Shown: one piece after another, positions 1 to 9,240 of the stretch
How the letters are laid out: the number at the start of each line of letters is the position of its first letter
Position numbering within the stretch: position 1 is the stretch's first letter
DNA from: CAZYTX01 sp964650485
Lineage (GTDB): Bacteria; RBG-13-61-14; DATKZS01
Length of the DNA stretch: 64,000 nucleotides
Direction: 5' to 3'
Assembly: GCA_964650485.1 (NCBI GenBank)
Contig: CAZYTX010000010.1
Span: 21,680 to 85,679 of the forward strand
The notes under the pieces: generated by a model
Database searches by the model: none
What the model saw: only the letters and a program-made list of their open reading frames with translations
What the model was told of the DNA's origin: nothing
Made by a program: the position numbers and the translations under genes

Positions 1-675
1 GCAAAGCCGGTGGATATCGAGGTCAACTGCATCGAGTTCCCTTCCTCGTGCAGGAAGCTCAGGCTCTACTCCCTGCCCGGGGCGTCGCGGGATTATGACC
101 AGGCGGGGTGGTCGGACTTCCGGGCCGGGGGCCCGGCCGCGTTTGACAAGGGTCCATGGACAAAGATAAAAGCGGGCCGCAACTGGCTCTATCGCAACCC
201 AGAGGCTCTCCCCCGGGTCTTCCTGGCCTCGAACGCCCTGAGAGCAGAGGAGGATGCGGCTCTCGATGTGCTGGCCGCCGGCAAGGCCGACCCCCGGGAG
301 GTGGTCATAATCTCTGGCGACGTGGACCTGGCGGACCATGAGCCGGGCAGTATGGCCCGGGGCCTGCCCGGTGTCATTTACGGTGTGGAGTACTCCTCCC
401 AGAGGATCGTGGTCTCTGCCCACCTTTGGAGGCCCGGCTGGCTTGTAGTCTCAGACCTTTTTTATCCGGGCTGGAGGTGCAGGGTGGACAACGAGGAGAC
501 AAGGATCATGCAGGCGGACTATTGCATAAGAGGGGTGGCAATGCCAGAAGGCGATCACACAATGGAGATGGTGTATGAGCCGGCCTCTTTTTTGATCGGG
601 CTCTTCGCGGCGCTGGCTTGTGCAGTATCCTGCCTGCTGATTTTCTTTATCCCTCCCCTTTTTACCAGGCCATAG
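1..675 (+). CDS. YfhO-like membrane protein, C-terminal part (5' truncated by window edge)
   Basis: The reading frame is open from the first base, so this is the end of a longer gene. The visible part resembles the C-terminus of YfhO-family (GT-C-related) bacterial membrane proteins: a soluble beta-rich section with the pattern SDLFYPGW, then RGVAMPEGDHTMEMVYEP, then one hydrophobic helix near the end (about residues 195-215 of the visible part). YfhO proteins are linked to glycosylation of cell-envelope polymers. The family call is from remembered pattern similarity. The membrane helix is seen directly. GTG at position 10 is an internal codon, not a convincing start. Several other envelope-sugar genes lie in the window. 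Confidence 0.6.
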   Translation, partial: AKPVDIEVNCIEFPSSCRKLRLYSLPGASRDYDQAGWSDFRAGGPAAFDKGPWTKIKAGRNWLYRNPEALPRVFLASNALRAEEDAALDVLAAGKADPREVVIISGDVDLADHEPGSMARGLPGVIYGVEYSSQRIVVSAHLWRPGWLVVSDLFYPGWRCRVDNEETRIMQADYCIRGVAMPEGDHTMEMVYEPASFLIGLFAALACAVSCLLIFFIPPLFTRP

Positions 676-709
676 CTTATAAAAGCTTGTTTTTCACGAT
701 TTCTTCACC

Positions 710-737
710 TTGACTTGATGGTCATGAATGATATTTT
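710..737 (+). promoter_or_regulatory. Candidate sigma70 promoter for the sirtuin gene
   Basis: TTGACT (710-715) and TATTTT (732-737) are separated by 16 bases and lie 32 bases before the sirtuin ATG at 770. The -35 box matches consensus at 5/6 and the -10 box at 4/6. This is sequence resemblance only. Confidence 0.35.
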
Positions 738-769
738 AAGTGGCTGGAAGCCGTTCAGGAGCTTTATTT

Positions 770-1573
770 ATGGATGTTTATGAAGATGCTGCCAGGATAC
801 TGGCGGATTCGAGGAATGCACTAGGCTTCTCGGGCGCCGGCATATCCGCGGAGAGCGGCATTCCCACTTTCCGCGACCCCGGCGGTATCTGGGACCAGTT
901 CGACCCTGAAGAGTTCGGCACGGTCCAGGGGGTCATCGAGGTGGCGCAGCGAAAGCCCGAGGTCATCCGCAAGTTCATGCTCGATACCTTGAGCGTGTTC
1001 GAGCAGGCAAAGCCCAACCCCGCCCATCACGCTCTTGCCGAGCTGGAGGAGCTGGGCATAGTAAAAGCCGTGATCACTCAGAACATAGACAACCTGCACT
1101 CGGACGCGGGAAGCAAGACCGTGTACGAGGTTCACGGGAACCTTTTCCGGGCCCGCTGCACCCAATGCGGAACCAGGCGGGAGATAGACAAGCAAGAGCT
1201 TTTGAAGAATGCCAGGGAGATACTCACCGAGGAGGAGTTCAGGCTTGACAAGATACTCACCATCCTCCCGGTCTGCCACTGCGGCGGTTTCAGCCGGCCC
1301 GACGTGGTGATGTTCGGGGAGGCGGTGCAACAGCTAAACCCCTCCTTCAAGCTGGCCGCTTCCTGTGATTCAATGCTGGTGCTGGGCACCTCGGGCGTGG
1401 TGTACCCCGCGGCCGACCTCCCTCAGCAGGCCCACCAGGCAGGGGCAAAGATAGTGGAGGTGAACCCCACTGAGAACTCGTACCACCCCATCACGGACGT
1501 GTATATCAGGGAGCCCTCGGCAAAGGCCATGCCCAAGGTGATGGAGCAGGTAAGGAAGCTCCTGGAGCTCTGA
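770..1573 (+). CDS. Sir2-family NAD-dependent protein deacylase (sirtuin)
   Basis: The protein (267 aa) shows the whole Sir2 signature. It has the NAD-binding GAGISAESGIPTFRD near the N-terminus, TQNIDNLHSDAG, the catalytic His in EVHGN, a zinc site with CTQC and a later CHC, then GTSGVVYPAADLP and IVEVNP of the Rossmann fold. Sirtuins remove acyl groups from lysines using NAD. A GTG start at 740 is possible, but ATG 770 has an AGGAG box at 757-761 with good spacing and removes a non-conserved N-terminal tail. The enzyme is cytoplasmic. A plausible substrate, AMP-forming acetyl-CoA synthetase, is encoded about 8 kb downstream. That link is inference from known CobB/Acs biology. The gene looks complete. 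Confidence 0.93.
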   Translation: MDVYEDAARILADSRNALGFSGAGISAESGIPTFRDPGGIWDQFDPEEFGTVQGVIEVAQRKPEVIRKFMLDTLSVFEQAKPNPAHHALAELEELGIVKAVITQNIDNLHSDAGSKTVYEVHGNLFRARCTQCGTRREIDKQELLKNAREILTEEEFRLDKILTILPVCHCGGFSRPDVVMFGEAVQQLNPSFKLAASCDSMLVLGTSGVVYPAADLPQQAHQAGAKIVEVNPTENSYHPITDVYIREPSAKAMPKVMEQVRKLLEL

Positions 1574-1627
1574 TATCAAAGCTGCTATGCGCCAAGGTCG
1601 CGATCATCAAAAGCTGTAAAAAAGGGT

Positions 1628-3385
1628 ATGGCCTTGTCCTTTCCTGAAAAGTCCAAGCCGGCCGCGTTTTTCAATGCACCCGCCTTCCGTGGGATGGTGC
1701 TACGCCTTGGTGTGGCCGCGGTCGCGGTGGTCTCCTGCACTTCCTTTGTGAGAGGCGCTCCCGGTCTCGTGCTCGACGACTCTTACATTCACCTGAGCTT
1801 CGCAAGACACCTGGGAGAGGGCATGGGGTTCTGCTTCAACCCGGGGGAGAGGAGTCTCGGGTTTACCAGCCCGCTGTGGGTCATGCTCCTGGGCTCTCTT
1901 TACCGGGCGGGAGTGGACCTGGAGGCAGGCGCCAGGTGGGCCGGCATTCTGTCCCTGGCCGGTTCCGCGGTGCTGCTCTTCGGGCTGGTTCGTCTCTCAG
2001 TCAGGGATGTACTCGGAAGGCATGGACCGGGATTCACGGAGGAGGCTTGCTCCAGGTGGTCAGACACCTACGGTCTTCTGGCCGGCCTTGGCATGAGCGC
2101 CTGCGGTAACATGCTCTGGCTCTCCGGCTCGGGGATGGAGGCTGTATTTTTCCTGTTTATGGGCCTTTGCTGCCTGCTCTTTTTCAGGCGGGAAAAGCCA
2201 AGGCCGCTTTGGGGCGGCGTCTTTCTCGGGCTGCTGCTTTTAACCCGGGTAACGGGAGTGCTGCTTTTAGTGCTTCTCGCGGCTTTCGGGCTTATTAGAA
2301 GCCGCAGGCACGTCTTCGTCTCCCTGGCAGCGGCCCTGGTTATAGCCCTGCCCTGGTACATCTACTCTTACTCTGTGACCGGTTTCATTCTGCCGCCCAC
2401 CAGGGCCGGCAAGCTGGCCTCGGACCTTTTCAACTCAGGGCCCGCTCTCAAAGGGATTTCTACTTATGCTGTCATGCATCTCCAGTTCCTGTGGAAGGCT
2501 GACAAGGGGATTCTGATAATGCTCCTTTTATCCGTGCCCCTCACCTTTTACAACCTGGTTGCAAAGAAGGATGCCGGTCACGGATCGAGCGAGAATGGCA
2601 GGGGCACATCGCTCGCGGCGCGGCCCTTGTCATTTGCAAGCGTCTCGCCCGCGGGCCTGCTCGGGCTGTGGGCTATTTTGCACTTCCTGGCGCACACCCT
2701 CTTTTTCCGCTCGACCATGATCCTCACCCCCTACCACAACCTTCGCTACCAGGTCATGCTCATCCCCGCACTGATCGGTGGCTTCACTTACATAATAGCC
2801 CGCACCCTTGCCATGCCCATGAAGATGGACGCGGAGGGCCCCGATGAAAGCAACCCTTACCCCGGTCACGTGTCGCGCTGGTCCGGGCACTTGTACCTGG
2901 CTGTGGGCCTCCTGCTGCTGGCCACCCCCATAGGCATGGAGCTGCTTCACACCCGGCAGTGGCAGGGTCTCTTCCACGCGAACGTCAGGCACTTGAACAG
3001 CGAGCACAAGGCCGCGGCCAACTGGGCCCGGCTTTTTCTGGGCGAAGACGCGCGCATAGCCTGCCTGGACATAGGGGTGCTGCGCTTCTACTCGGACCGC
3101 TACGTTATAGACCTGGGCGGGCTCGTTGACCCCGAGATCCTGCCCTGGCTTGAAAAGAACGATACAGGGCCTTACCTGGTGGAGAAGAAGGCCACCCACT
3201 ACTTTGAGATGGATAACCCGGGCTCGGAAAGAATCACCGGCGTGAAGGCGAGAGCAGGGGGGCTCTATGAGCTCCGGCCCCTCAAACAATTCAAGTTCCA
3301 CCGCTACCCGTACCCGGTGTTCCTGCACTCCTTTGCGATAAACGCGTATGCGGTGCGGCTGCTTGACAAGGGACCAGGGGGCTGA
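1628..3385 (+). CDS. Polytopic membrane protein, GT-C glycosyltransferase-like
   Basis: A protein of 585 aa with many hydrophobic segments across its first two thirds and a soluble C-terminal domain. After the first membrane helix there is an acidic motif, LDDSYIHLSFAR, followed by GFCFNPGERSLGFTSPLW. An aspartate-bearing loop in this place is typical of GT-C lipid-linked sugar transferases. It is clearly a paralogue of the protein at 15120-16775: both share DD(S/A)YI, FNPGE, a GSGMEA/GMET motif and a C-terminal DRYV-DLG segment. Donor and acceptor are unknown. I infer a role in envelope glycan or glycolipid assembly. The ATG at 1628 has a purine run only one base upstream, so translation may be weak or start at an internal ATG near residue 23. 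Confidence 0.6.
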   Translation: MALSFPEKSKPAAFFNAPAFRGMVLRLGVAAVAVVSCTSFVRGAPGLVLDDSYIHLSFARHLGEGMGFCFNPGERSLGFTSPLWVMLLGSLYRAGVDLEAGARWAGILSLAGSAVLLFGLVRLSVRDVLGRHGPGFTEEACSRWSDTYGLLAGLGMSACGNMLWLSGSGMEAVFFLFMGLCCLLFFRREKPRPLWGGVFLGLLLLTRVTGVLLLVLLAAFGLIRSRRHVFVSLAAALVIALPWYIYSYSVTGFILPPTRAGKLASDLFNSGPALKGISTYAVMHLQFLWKADKGILIMLLLSVPLTFYNLVAKKDAGHGSSENGRGTSLAARPLSFASVSPAGLLGLWAILHFLAHTLFFRSTMILTPYHNLRYQVMLIPALIGGFTYIIARTLAMPMKMDAEGPDESNPYPGHVSRWSGHLYLAVGLLLLATPIGMELLHTRQWQGLFHANVRHLNSEHKAAANWARLFLGEDARIACLDIGVLRFYSDRYVIDLGGLVDPEILPWLEKNDTGPYLVEKKATHYFEMDNPGSERITGVKARAGGLYELRPLKQFKFHRYPYPVFLHSFAINAYAVRLLDKGPGG

Positions 3386-3421
3386 TTTGCCATCTGGCCG
3401 TTCATGCTTGTAAAATTTTCC

Positions 3422-3451
3422 TTGCCAAGAGCCTTTGTATTGGTTTATAGT
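3422..3451 (+). promoter_or_regulatory. Candidate sigma70 promoter for the outer-membrane barrel gene
   Basis: TTGCCA (3422-3427) and TATAGT (3446-3451) are separated by 18 bases. Each box matches consensus at 5/6. The predicted start near 3458 leaves a leader of about 75 bases before ATG 3535, with an AGGGGGA ribosome-binding site at about 3521-3527. Confidence 0.5.
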
Positions 3452-3534
3452 AATGTAGCTTTTCTGTGTTGAAACACCGGATTCAGGGAGGCTATATTTC
3501 GCATGCTTTATATAGGTGAAAGGGGGAGCATGTT

Positions 3535-4839
3535 ATGGAGATCGTGACTTTAACCGCGGGCAGAGATTCATTGCGGGCGGGCGCGCGACTTTTGGCTGCG
3601 TGGCTTTTTCTCGCCCTTGTTATTGGGCCGGCTTATGCTCAGCGGCCTGATCCGGAGGCCAAGGATGAGCTTGCAGAGGAGGTGCCTGAGGAAGCAGCGG
3701 AAGCGGCGAAAGAGGCGGAGAAGGAAGACAAGGAGCAGAACTGGGGGGGCACGCCTTACTTTTTCACCGGCCCTGACACGGGTTTCGGACTGGGGTTCGC
3801 GATCCTCTACCGCAACATGTTCGGGAAGGAGGGCCGCGATACAACCTTCTCTTTCAGCTACACCGAGACCCTGTACCAGTACTACGACCTTACATGGGAG
3901 GAGCCCTACTTCCTCTCCGACCAGGGCCGGCTCAAGCTCAAGTTCCATTACGAGAACAAGCCGGCCATACGCTACTTCGGCCAGGGAAACGACACCGAGC
4001 TCGATAGACTCTGCAACTACTCCTGGGCCATGGGAAGCGTTGCCCCCACCTACATATACCGTTTTCCCCGCACCGACTACGGCATTTTCGGGGTGCGGGG
4101 CGGCATCGAGTACAAGTTTGCGGACCCGGAAGACGCCCGGGTTGATGAGCCTTACGAGGACGATTACAACCGTCCCATAAGTGACGTTTACCCTGAGCTG
4201 TTCCACAGCAAGGAATTCGATCACAACGATTTCTGGGGACCAAAAATCACGGCATACAGGGACTCGAGAAAGGACCGCTTTCCCCTGGGCGGCGGCAGGG
4301 AAGAGATTGTGTGGCCCCTCAAGGGCGGCTACGAGGAAATCGAGTACAAGCGCTACGACGAGGCCTTTGGCTCCGATTATTCCCTGCAGACCTTCTCCCT
4401 GGACGTCAGAAGGTACTTCCCGGTTATTTCGGACGATAATATATTTGTCATCCGGGGCAAGCTCCTCATAAACCAGGGGAACGTGCCCTTTTACGAGATG
4501 GCCAACTACGGTGGACGCGGCTATTATGGCAACCGGTATATTGACAAGTGTGCGACCGAGTATAACATCGAGTTCAGGCGCGGCTTTTACCCCGGCAAGT
4601 CTCTTCCGGTGTTCGGCGGCGTCATAAAGCTCAAGTATCCGTCATTGAACCTTTTCTGGGATTCATTCAGGGTGTACGAGGAATACCAGGACATCCCGGA
4701 TGAGATGTTCGAGGGCTACCATTATGCATGGGGAGTAGCCTTCCGCTTCGTGGTCACCCCCTCGGTGGTGATCCGGTTCGAGCAGGGCTTCTCCGACGAG
4801 CAGGACACCTTCACCATGACCGCGGGGCTTCCCTTCTAA
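3535..4839 (+). CDS. Outer-membrane beta-barrel protein, Omp85/BamA C-terminal-like
   Basis: A protein of 434 aa with a hydrophobic signal segment (about residues 18-35, ending in AYA) followed by an acidic, Glu/Ala-rich linker. The rest alternates polar and aromatic residues as in a beta barrel. GTPYFFTGPDTGFGLGFA and GGRGYYGNRY resemble the surface-antigen (Bac_surface_Ag/Omp85) barrel. The protein ends in phenylalanine, the usual BAM recognition residue. There are no POTRA domains before the barrel, so it is a short Omp85 relative, not BamA itself. Function could be transport of protein or lipid across the outer membrane, or just a porin-like barrel. It may be co-transcribed with the two small envelope genes that follow. 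Confidence 0.7.
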   Translation: MEIVTLTAGRDSLRAGARLLAAWLFLALVIGPAYAQRPDPEAKDELAEEVPEEAAEAAKEAEKEDKEQNWGGTPYFFTGPDTGFGLGFAILYRNMFGKEGRDTTFSFSYTETLYQYYDLTWEEPYFLSDQGRLKLKFHYENKPAIRYFGQGNDTELDRLCNYSWAMGSVAPTYIYRFPRTDYGIFGVRGGIEYKFADPEDARVDEPYEDDYNRPISDVYPELFHSKEFDHNDFWGPKITAYRDSRKDRFPLGGGREEIVWPLKGGYEEIEYKRYDEAFGSDYSLQTFSLDVRRYFPVISDDNIFVIRGKLLINQGNVPFYEMANYGGRGYYGNRYIDKCATEYNIEFRRGFYPGKSLPVFGGVIKLKYPSLNLFWDSFRVYEEYQDIPDEMFEGYHYAWGVAFRFVVTPSVVIRFEQGFSDEQDTFTMTAGLPF

Positions 4840-4876
4840 AGACCAAAGACCGGCGAGCTGAAGAGGGAGAAGAGAG

Positions 4877-5362
4877 ATGTCTTATTACAGTGGCAGCAGC
4901 CCTCCGGAGGGACCGAGGATGCCGCCGGGGGCCATGCCCGAGCAGCCCTACACCGGGCCCGGCCCGCCGCCCCAGCCCTCCGGGTCTTCTGGATGGCGGT
5001 TCGTTCTCATAGGGTGCCTGGCGCTGATAGGTATTGCAGTGCTTCTCGGGGGGGCCTGCGTGTACTTCTTCCCGGACATAATGACCTCCCTCATGCAGAG
5101 CGGGAAGTCGGAGATCATGGGCGAGCTTACCGATGACCACACAAAAGAGCAGAGACAGGAATTCGAGGATGCCTACGACGCCTTTACCAGGCAGATAAAG
5201 GAAAAAGGCTTCATGAAATGGGCCCGGCAGTACGAAGAGCTGTTCAGGGAGTTCCAGAAGATTTCAGCGGACCAAAAGATCACGGTGGATGAGAGTGAGC
5301 AGTGGAGCAGGCAGGTAATGGAGGAGGTCCAGGGCGGAGAGCGGCCCGAAGAGGAGCGGTGA
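4877..5362 (+). CDS. Small single-pass membrane protein with Pro/Gly-rich N-terminus
   Basis: A protein of 161 aa. Residues 1-38 are rich in Pro, Gly and Ser, followed by one clear membrane helix (about 40-62, with the run CLALIGIAVLLGGACVYFF). A charged helical domain of about 95 residues with many Lys, Glu and Gln follows, probably periplasmic or cytoplasmic depending on orientation. The start ATG has a purine-rich ribosome site (GAGGGAGAAGAG). It lies 37 bases after the barrel gene and is likely in the same operon. I do not recognise a named family. Confidence 0.6.
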   Translation: MSYYSGSSPPEGPRMPPGAMPEQPYTGPGPPPQPSGSSGWRFVLIGCLALIGIAVLLGGACVYFFPDIMTSLMQSGKSEIMGELTDDHTKEQRQEFEDAYDAFTRQIKEKGFMKWARQYEELFREFQKISADQKITVDESEQWSRQVMEEVQGGERPEEER

Positions 5363-5450
5363 AGGCGCATAAAACACGGCTCAGGGCTGACAGGTATCGC
5401 TTTATTTAAAGCCGGGCTCCATGCTCCACTGTAATGAAAGGAGGCGGGGC

Positions 5451-6311
5451 ATGAGAAAGATTATAGTCATTTTCATTGCGCTGTTGTTGTCCACGGCTTT
5501 TGTATCACCCGCCCGCGGGCTGTCGCTGGGCTCGACCGAGGTCATTTTCAAAAAGGGCAATGACAACTGGGTGAAGCTTAAAAAGGGCAACCCGGAGCTC
5601 TTCCCCTTTGATCATCCTCACAAGTTCACTCCCGGCGATGTTAAAAAGGCCCTGAAAGCGCTCAGGTACTTCAGGCCGGGGCCTCTTGCGGTGACCAAGA
5701 AAGAGGGCAAGGAGTACGACCTTTTCACCAAGGAAGAGATACAGACTCTTGCAAAGCCCGTATCCGAGGCCTTCTCCCAGGCGTCTTCCGGCAAGTGGGT
5801 GGACTTTTCCGTGCTGAGCTTCAGGGGACAATCATTCACGGGCAGCTTCAGGAAGACTGACGGGGTAATGTTTGTAAGGGACGGGAAGCTGAACCTTGCG
5901 CTCAGAAACATCGCGGTGAAGAAGATTCCCGACAAGGAGTTCAGCAGGTACGACCCCACAAAAGGCTATCGGTCGTTTACAAAGATGGTGAAGACTCCCG
6001 GGGTCGAGCTGAAAGACGTGAACTGGGTGACAGTGGGCCCCGAGAACCTTTCCGGAGCCGGCCAGGAGGCTCTGCAGGAAAAGCAGGAAGAGCCTGAACA
6101 GGAAAAGGTGGAAAAAGCGGAAGATGAGGGCGACGCTGAAAAAGAGCAGGAAATAGAGCAAGTAGAGGAGAAAGCAGAGGAGTCAGAGGGTCCCTCCTCG
6201 GAGAAGTCCATCAAGGAGCGGCTGATAAAGCTGAAGGAGCTTTATGACGAGGGGCTCATCACCGAGGATGAGTACAGGAACAAGAAGGAGGAGATACTGG
6301 AAGAGCTTTGA
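5451..6311 (+). CDS. Exported protein with C-terminal SHOCT domain
   Basis: A protein of 286 aa beginning with a signal peptide (about residues 1-23, ending in SPARG). The middle part has no family I recognise. It is followed by a long Glu/Lys/Gln-rich low-complexity linker (about residues 205-250). The last 33 residues fit the SHOCT domain: IKERLIKLKELYDEGLITED, then EYRNKKEEILEEL. I chose ATG 5451 because AAAGGAGG lies at 5437-5444 with ideal spacing and because it directly precedes the signal peptide; an upstream in-frame ATG at 5421 has neither. It ends 19 bases from the convergent PAS gene. SHOCT domains are small oligomerisation or targeting modules found in many unrelated proteins. Confidence 0.7.
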   Translation: MRKIIVIFIALLLSTAFVSPARGLSLGSTEVIFKKGNDNWVKLKKGNPELFPFDHPHKFTPGDVKKALKALRYFRPGPLAVTKKEGKEYDLFTKEEIQTLAKPVSEAFSQASSGKWVDFSVLSFRGQSFTGSFRKTDGVMFVRDGKLNLALRNIAVKKIPDKEFSRYDPTKGYRSFTKMVKTPGVELKDVNWVTVGPENLSGAGQEALQEKQEEPEQEKVEKAEDEGDAEKEQEIEQVEEKAEESEGPSSEKSIKERLIKLKELYDEGLITEDEYRNKKEEILEEL

Positions 6312-6330
6312 GTCTGTCAATCCATGGCAG

Positions 6331-9024
6331 CTAAGTTTCAACGCTTACCACCGCGCCGAGCACGTGCTTTTTGCCTTGCCTGGTTATGCCGGTGAGGGTT
6401 ATCACGAGCGTGCGATATGACCTGTCCGAGCCCCTTACCCTCAGCCGGCAGGTCTGCTTTTCACCGGAGATGGCTTTTGAGAAACATGTGGCCGCGGTCG
6501 AGAGGTCCTCTGGATGCAGGTGACTGCCGCCGGGCTTATCAATCCAGTCATCTGGCACAAGGCCCACTATTTTTCCGCAGGCGTGGTTTATCATCACGTA
6601 GTTCGCGTTCTGGTCCAGTACAAAGACCCCGTCGGAGACGTTGTCCACCACGGCTTCTAATAGGTCCTTCTGCTCTTCCAGCTCCTGCTCCGCTTCTTTC
6701 CTGTCCGTAGTGTCCCTGGCGTTACATACGATTCCTTGAACAGCCGGGTGATCGAGCATGTTCTTACCGTGACCCTCTATGAACCTGAACGAACCGTCTT
6801 TATGTCGGAGTCGGAACTCGATTGTCTCGACCAGGCCGGGCTTTTCAAGTAACCTCTGGAAACTCTCCTCCACCACGGGCAGGTCGTCAGGGTGTATGGA
6901 GTCCTGGAGCGGCCTGCCCACGAGCTCTGTTTCCGAAAAGCCGTGCACTTTCCTGTTGGCCGGCGAGGCGTACTTTATAAAGCCCTTCTCATCAAGTATG
7001 GTGAGCATGTCAGGGGAGTTCTCGATAACAGAGCGGAAGCGCTCCTCGCTGCGCTTCGATGCGTCCTCCGCCTCCTTCCTCTTGGAGATGTCTCGCACCA
7101 CCACCTGGGAGGCCATCTTGCCCTTGTAAAAGACGGGCGTGGCCATGACCTCCGCTGGCACCTCTGTCCCGTCCGACTTTAGCAGCTTCTCCTCGATCAC
7201 GGGCGCGGCCCTGCCCTGCTCCATCATCTGCTTCACCCTTTCCAGGACCGCCTCCCTGAAGTCGGGGTGAACGAACTCGAAGATGGATTTGCCTACAAGC
7301 TCATCCGGGCTGTCAGCCCCGGCCTCCCGTGCCGCGGCCTGGTTTGCGAACAGTATCTCTCCCCGGCTGTGAATGGCGATGGCGTCACCGGAGGAGTTCA
7401 CGAGCCTCTCGTATCTCTGCTCGCTCTCATAAAGGGCCTGTTCGGCCAGCTTCCTTTCAGTGACGTCCCGGGAAACTCCTTGTATGCCGGTGATATTCCC
7501 GTCCCGGTCCCGCATGAAGTTGGTCTTCACCTCGCACCACAGCAGGGACCCGTCCTTGCGCCTGTACTGGAAATCGAGCACCCGGGACACCGGGGGCTCG
7601 CCGGGTTTCCTGCCCCTCTCCTCCTCCAGGGCCTCGGCCAGGGTCTTAATGGCCAGCTCGTACGACTCCGGGGTGAGTATGTCCTGCAACTTCCCCTGCT
7701 GGTGCTCCTCAACGCTATAACCCAAAAGCCGCTCCACAGAAGAGCTCACAAAGACGTTGTTCATATCGAGGTCCTTGGCCCATATCACGTCCTCGGTGTT
7801 CTCCGCCAGCAGCCGGTGCCTCTCTTCGCTATCCTGGAGCGCCTTTTCCACCCTTTTAAGCTCGGTAACGTCACGGGCGATCCCGCATATTCCAACCACC
7901 TCTCCCCTGGCGTCGCGCATGGGCGCCTTGATGCTGTGGAACACCCGCGGCTCGCCTTTCACCGACTTTTCATGCTCCCTGTCCTCGACCACCTCGCCCC
8001 GCAGCACTCTTGAATCCACCTCCCGCAGGTAAGCGCCCGCTTCCTCGCCGAACAGGAAGTCATCCCCCTTGCCTATTATCTGGGAGGCCGGCATCTCGAA
8101 CAGCTTTTCCATGGCAGGGTTTGCGTGTGCGTACTTGAACTCGGTGTCCTTTATGAATATGCAGTCCCTGGCAGTGTCGAATATGGCCCTGAACCTCTCC
8201 TCGCTCTCTCGTATGGCCTGTTCCGCCCTCTTCCTCTCGGTTATGTCACGGGCAACCGAGAAAATGCGCGTGACCTTCCCGTTCTCAATAAGCGGCTTCG
8301 CACTTACTGCCAGCACCCTACTGCGGCCGTCCCTGGTTATAACCTCGTACTCTTGCTCTGGTATGGCCTGCCTGCCAAAGGCTTCCCTGGCGTTAAAGTA
8401 AGCCTTTTCGAGGGACTTGGAGGTAAAGAACTCGAGGGACCACAGGGGACGGCCTTCCAGCTCCTCGGGCCGATAGCCCAGCATCTTCTCCACCGACGAG
8501 GAGATGTCGAGAAAGCGCAGATCTTGGTCTATGGAGAAGATAATCTCGTGTACGTTGTCGAAGTGAAGACGGTAGCGCTCCCTGCTCCCCTTTAACTCTT
8601 CCTGCGCTTTCAGCCGGTCTGTGATGTCAATGACGGAGTTCAGAAGGTAGTGCCTTTCACCCAGCACGATGTCGCTGCTCAAGGTCTCCAGGTCCCGGGC
8701 CTCGCCGTCCTTTCTCACTATCTTGTACAGGAGATAGGGAGAGCTCGACCTGCCCTGCTTCCATTCCCTGACCCTTTGCATCACCGTGTCCATGCTCTCG
8801 GGGGCCACCGTGTTCAGCAGGGAGCCCTTCTTCAGCCCCTCGAAGCTGTCATAGCCGTGGATCCTTATCATGGCCGGGTTGGCGTAGACCAGCTCCAGGT
8901 TCTCGTCTATCAGTGCAATGCCGGAGAGCGAGTTCTCGGCTATGCGTCTGAACAGGTCGTCGTCAAGAGGGTCCCTGTAAGAAGCCTTGTAGGAGTGTGG
9001 CTGCTTGAACTTTAAGTCAGGCAT
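6331..9024 (-). CDS. Seven-PAS-domain sensory protein with no output domain
   Basis: A protein of 897 aa made almost entirely of tandem PAS/PAC modules. I count seven, each about 120 residues, joined by helical linkers with RDITERKRAEQAI-type ends and SEERFR- or SEERHR-type beginnings. The seventh PAS ends at the C-terminus. No histidine kinase, GGDEF, EAL, HTH, methyl-accepting or other output domain follows, and there are no membrane segments. PAS domains bind ligands or cofactors such as haem or flavin and mediate protein-protein contacts, so it may pass its signal to a separate kinase. The start is ATG 9024, preceded by a GGGGAAG ribosome site; a TTG 15 bases upstream lacks one. It is convergent with the SHOCT gene. 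Confidence 0.85.
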   Translation of the reverse strand: MPDLKFKQPHSYKASYRDPLDDDLFRRIAENSLSGIALIDENLELVYANPAMIRIHGYDSFEGLKKGSLLNTVAPESMDTVMQRVREWKQGRSSSPYLLYKIVRKDGEARDLETLSSDIVLGERHYLLNSVIDITDRLKAQEELKGSRERYRLHFDNVHEIIFSIDQDLRFLDISSSVEKMLGYRPEELEGRPLWSLEFFTSKSLEKAYFNAREAFGRQAIPEQEYEVITRDGRSRVLAVSAKPLIENGKVTRIFSVARDITERKRAEQAIRESEERFRAIFDTARDCIFIKDTEFKYAHANPAMEKLFEMPASQIIGKGDDFLFGEEAGAYLREVDSRVLRGEVVEDREHEKSVKGEPRVFHSIKAPMRDARGEVVGICGIARDVTELKRVEKALQDSEERHRLLAENTEDVIWAKDLDMNNVFVSSSVERLLGYSVEEHQQGKLQDILTPESYELAIKTLAEALEEERGRKPGEPPVSRVLDFQYRRKDGSLLWCEVKTNFMRDRDGNITGIQGVSRDVTERKLAEQALYESEQRYERLVNSSGDAIAIHSRGEILFANQAAAREAGADSPDELVGKSIFEFVHPDFREAVLERVKQMMEQGRAAPVIEEKLLKSDGTEVPAEVMATPVFYKGKMASQVVVRDISKRKEAEDASKRSEERFRSVIENSPDMLTILDEKGFIKYASPANRKVHGFSETELVGRPLQDSIHPDDLPVVEESFQRLLEKPGLVETIEFRLRHKDGSFRFIEGHGKNMLDHPAVQGIVCNARDTTDRKEAEQELEEQKDLLEAVVDNVSDGVFVLDQNANYVMINHACGKIVGLVPDDWIDKPGGSHLHPEDLSTAATCFSKAISGEKQTCRLRVRGSDRSYRTLVITLTGITRQGKKHVLGAVVSVET

Positions 9025-9240
9025 TTTATGCTTCCCCAATCAAGTTTTAGCGCCTGCTTTTATCAAAGGCTTATCTCTTCGATTATACCGGCATAAAAAA
9101 AGAACACAAGCCTCACCCTGCAACTATGAGAGCTTGCAATCTAAGCCCTTGTGATGATACTTTTAATAGAACTCGGGACAAACCAATTAAATCTCGCGGA
9201 TCATTCAGCCCGGCAAGGCAAGGAGGAGGAGGAAGAAGAA

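Noticed and set aside
674..694. Terminator after the YfhO-like gene
   Set aside because: The stem AGCTT/AAGCT is only five AT-rich base pairs, too weak to claim although a T-run follows.
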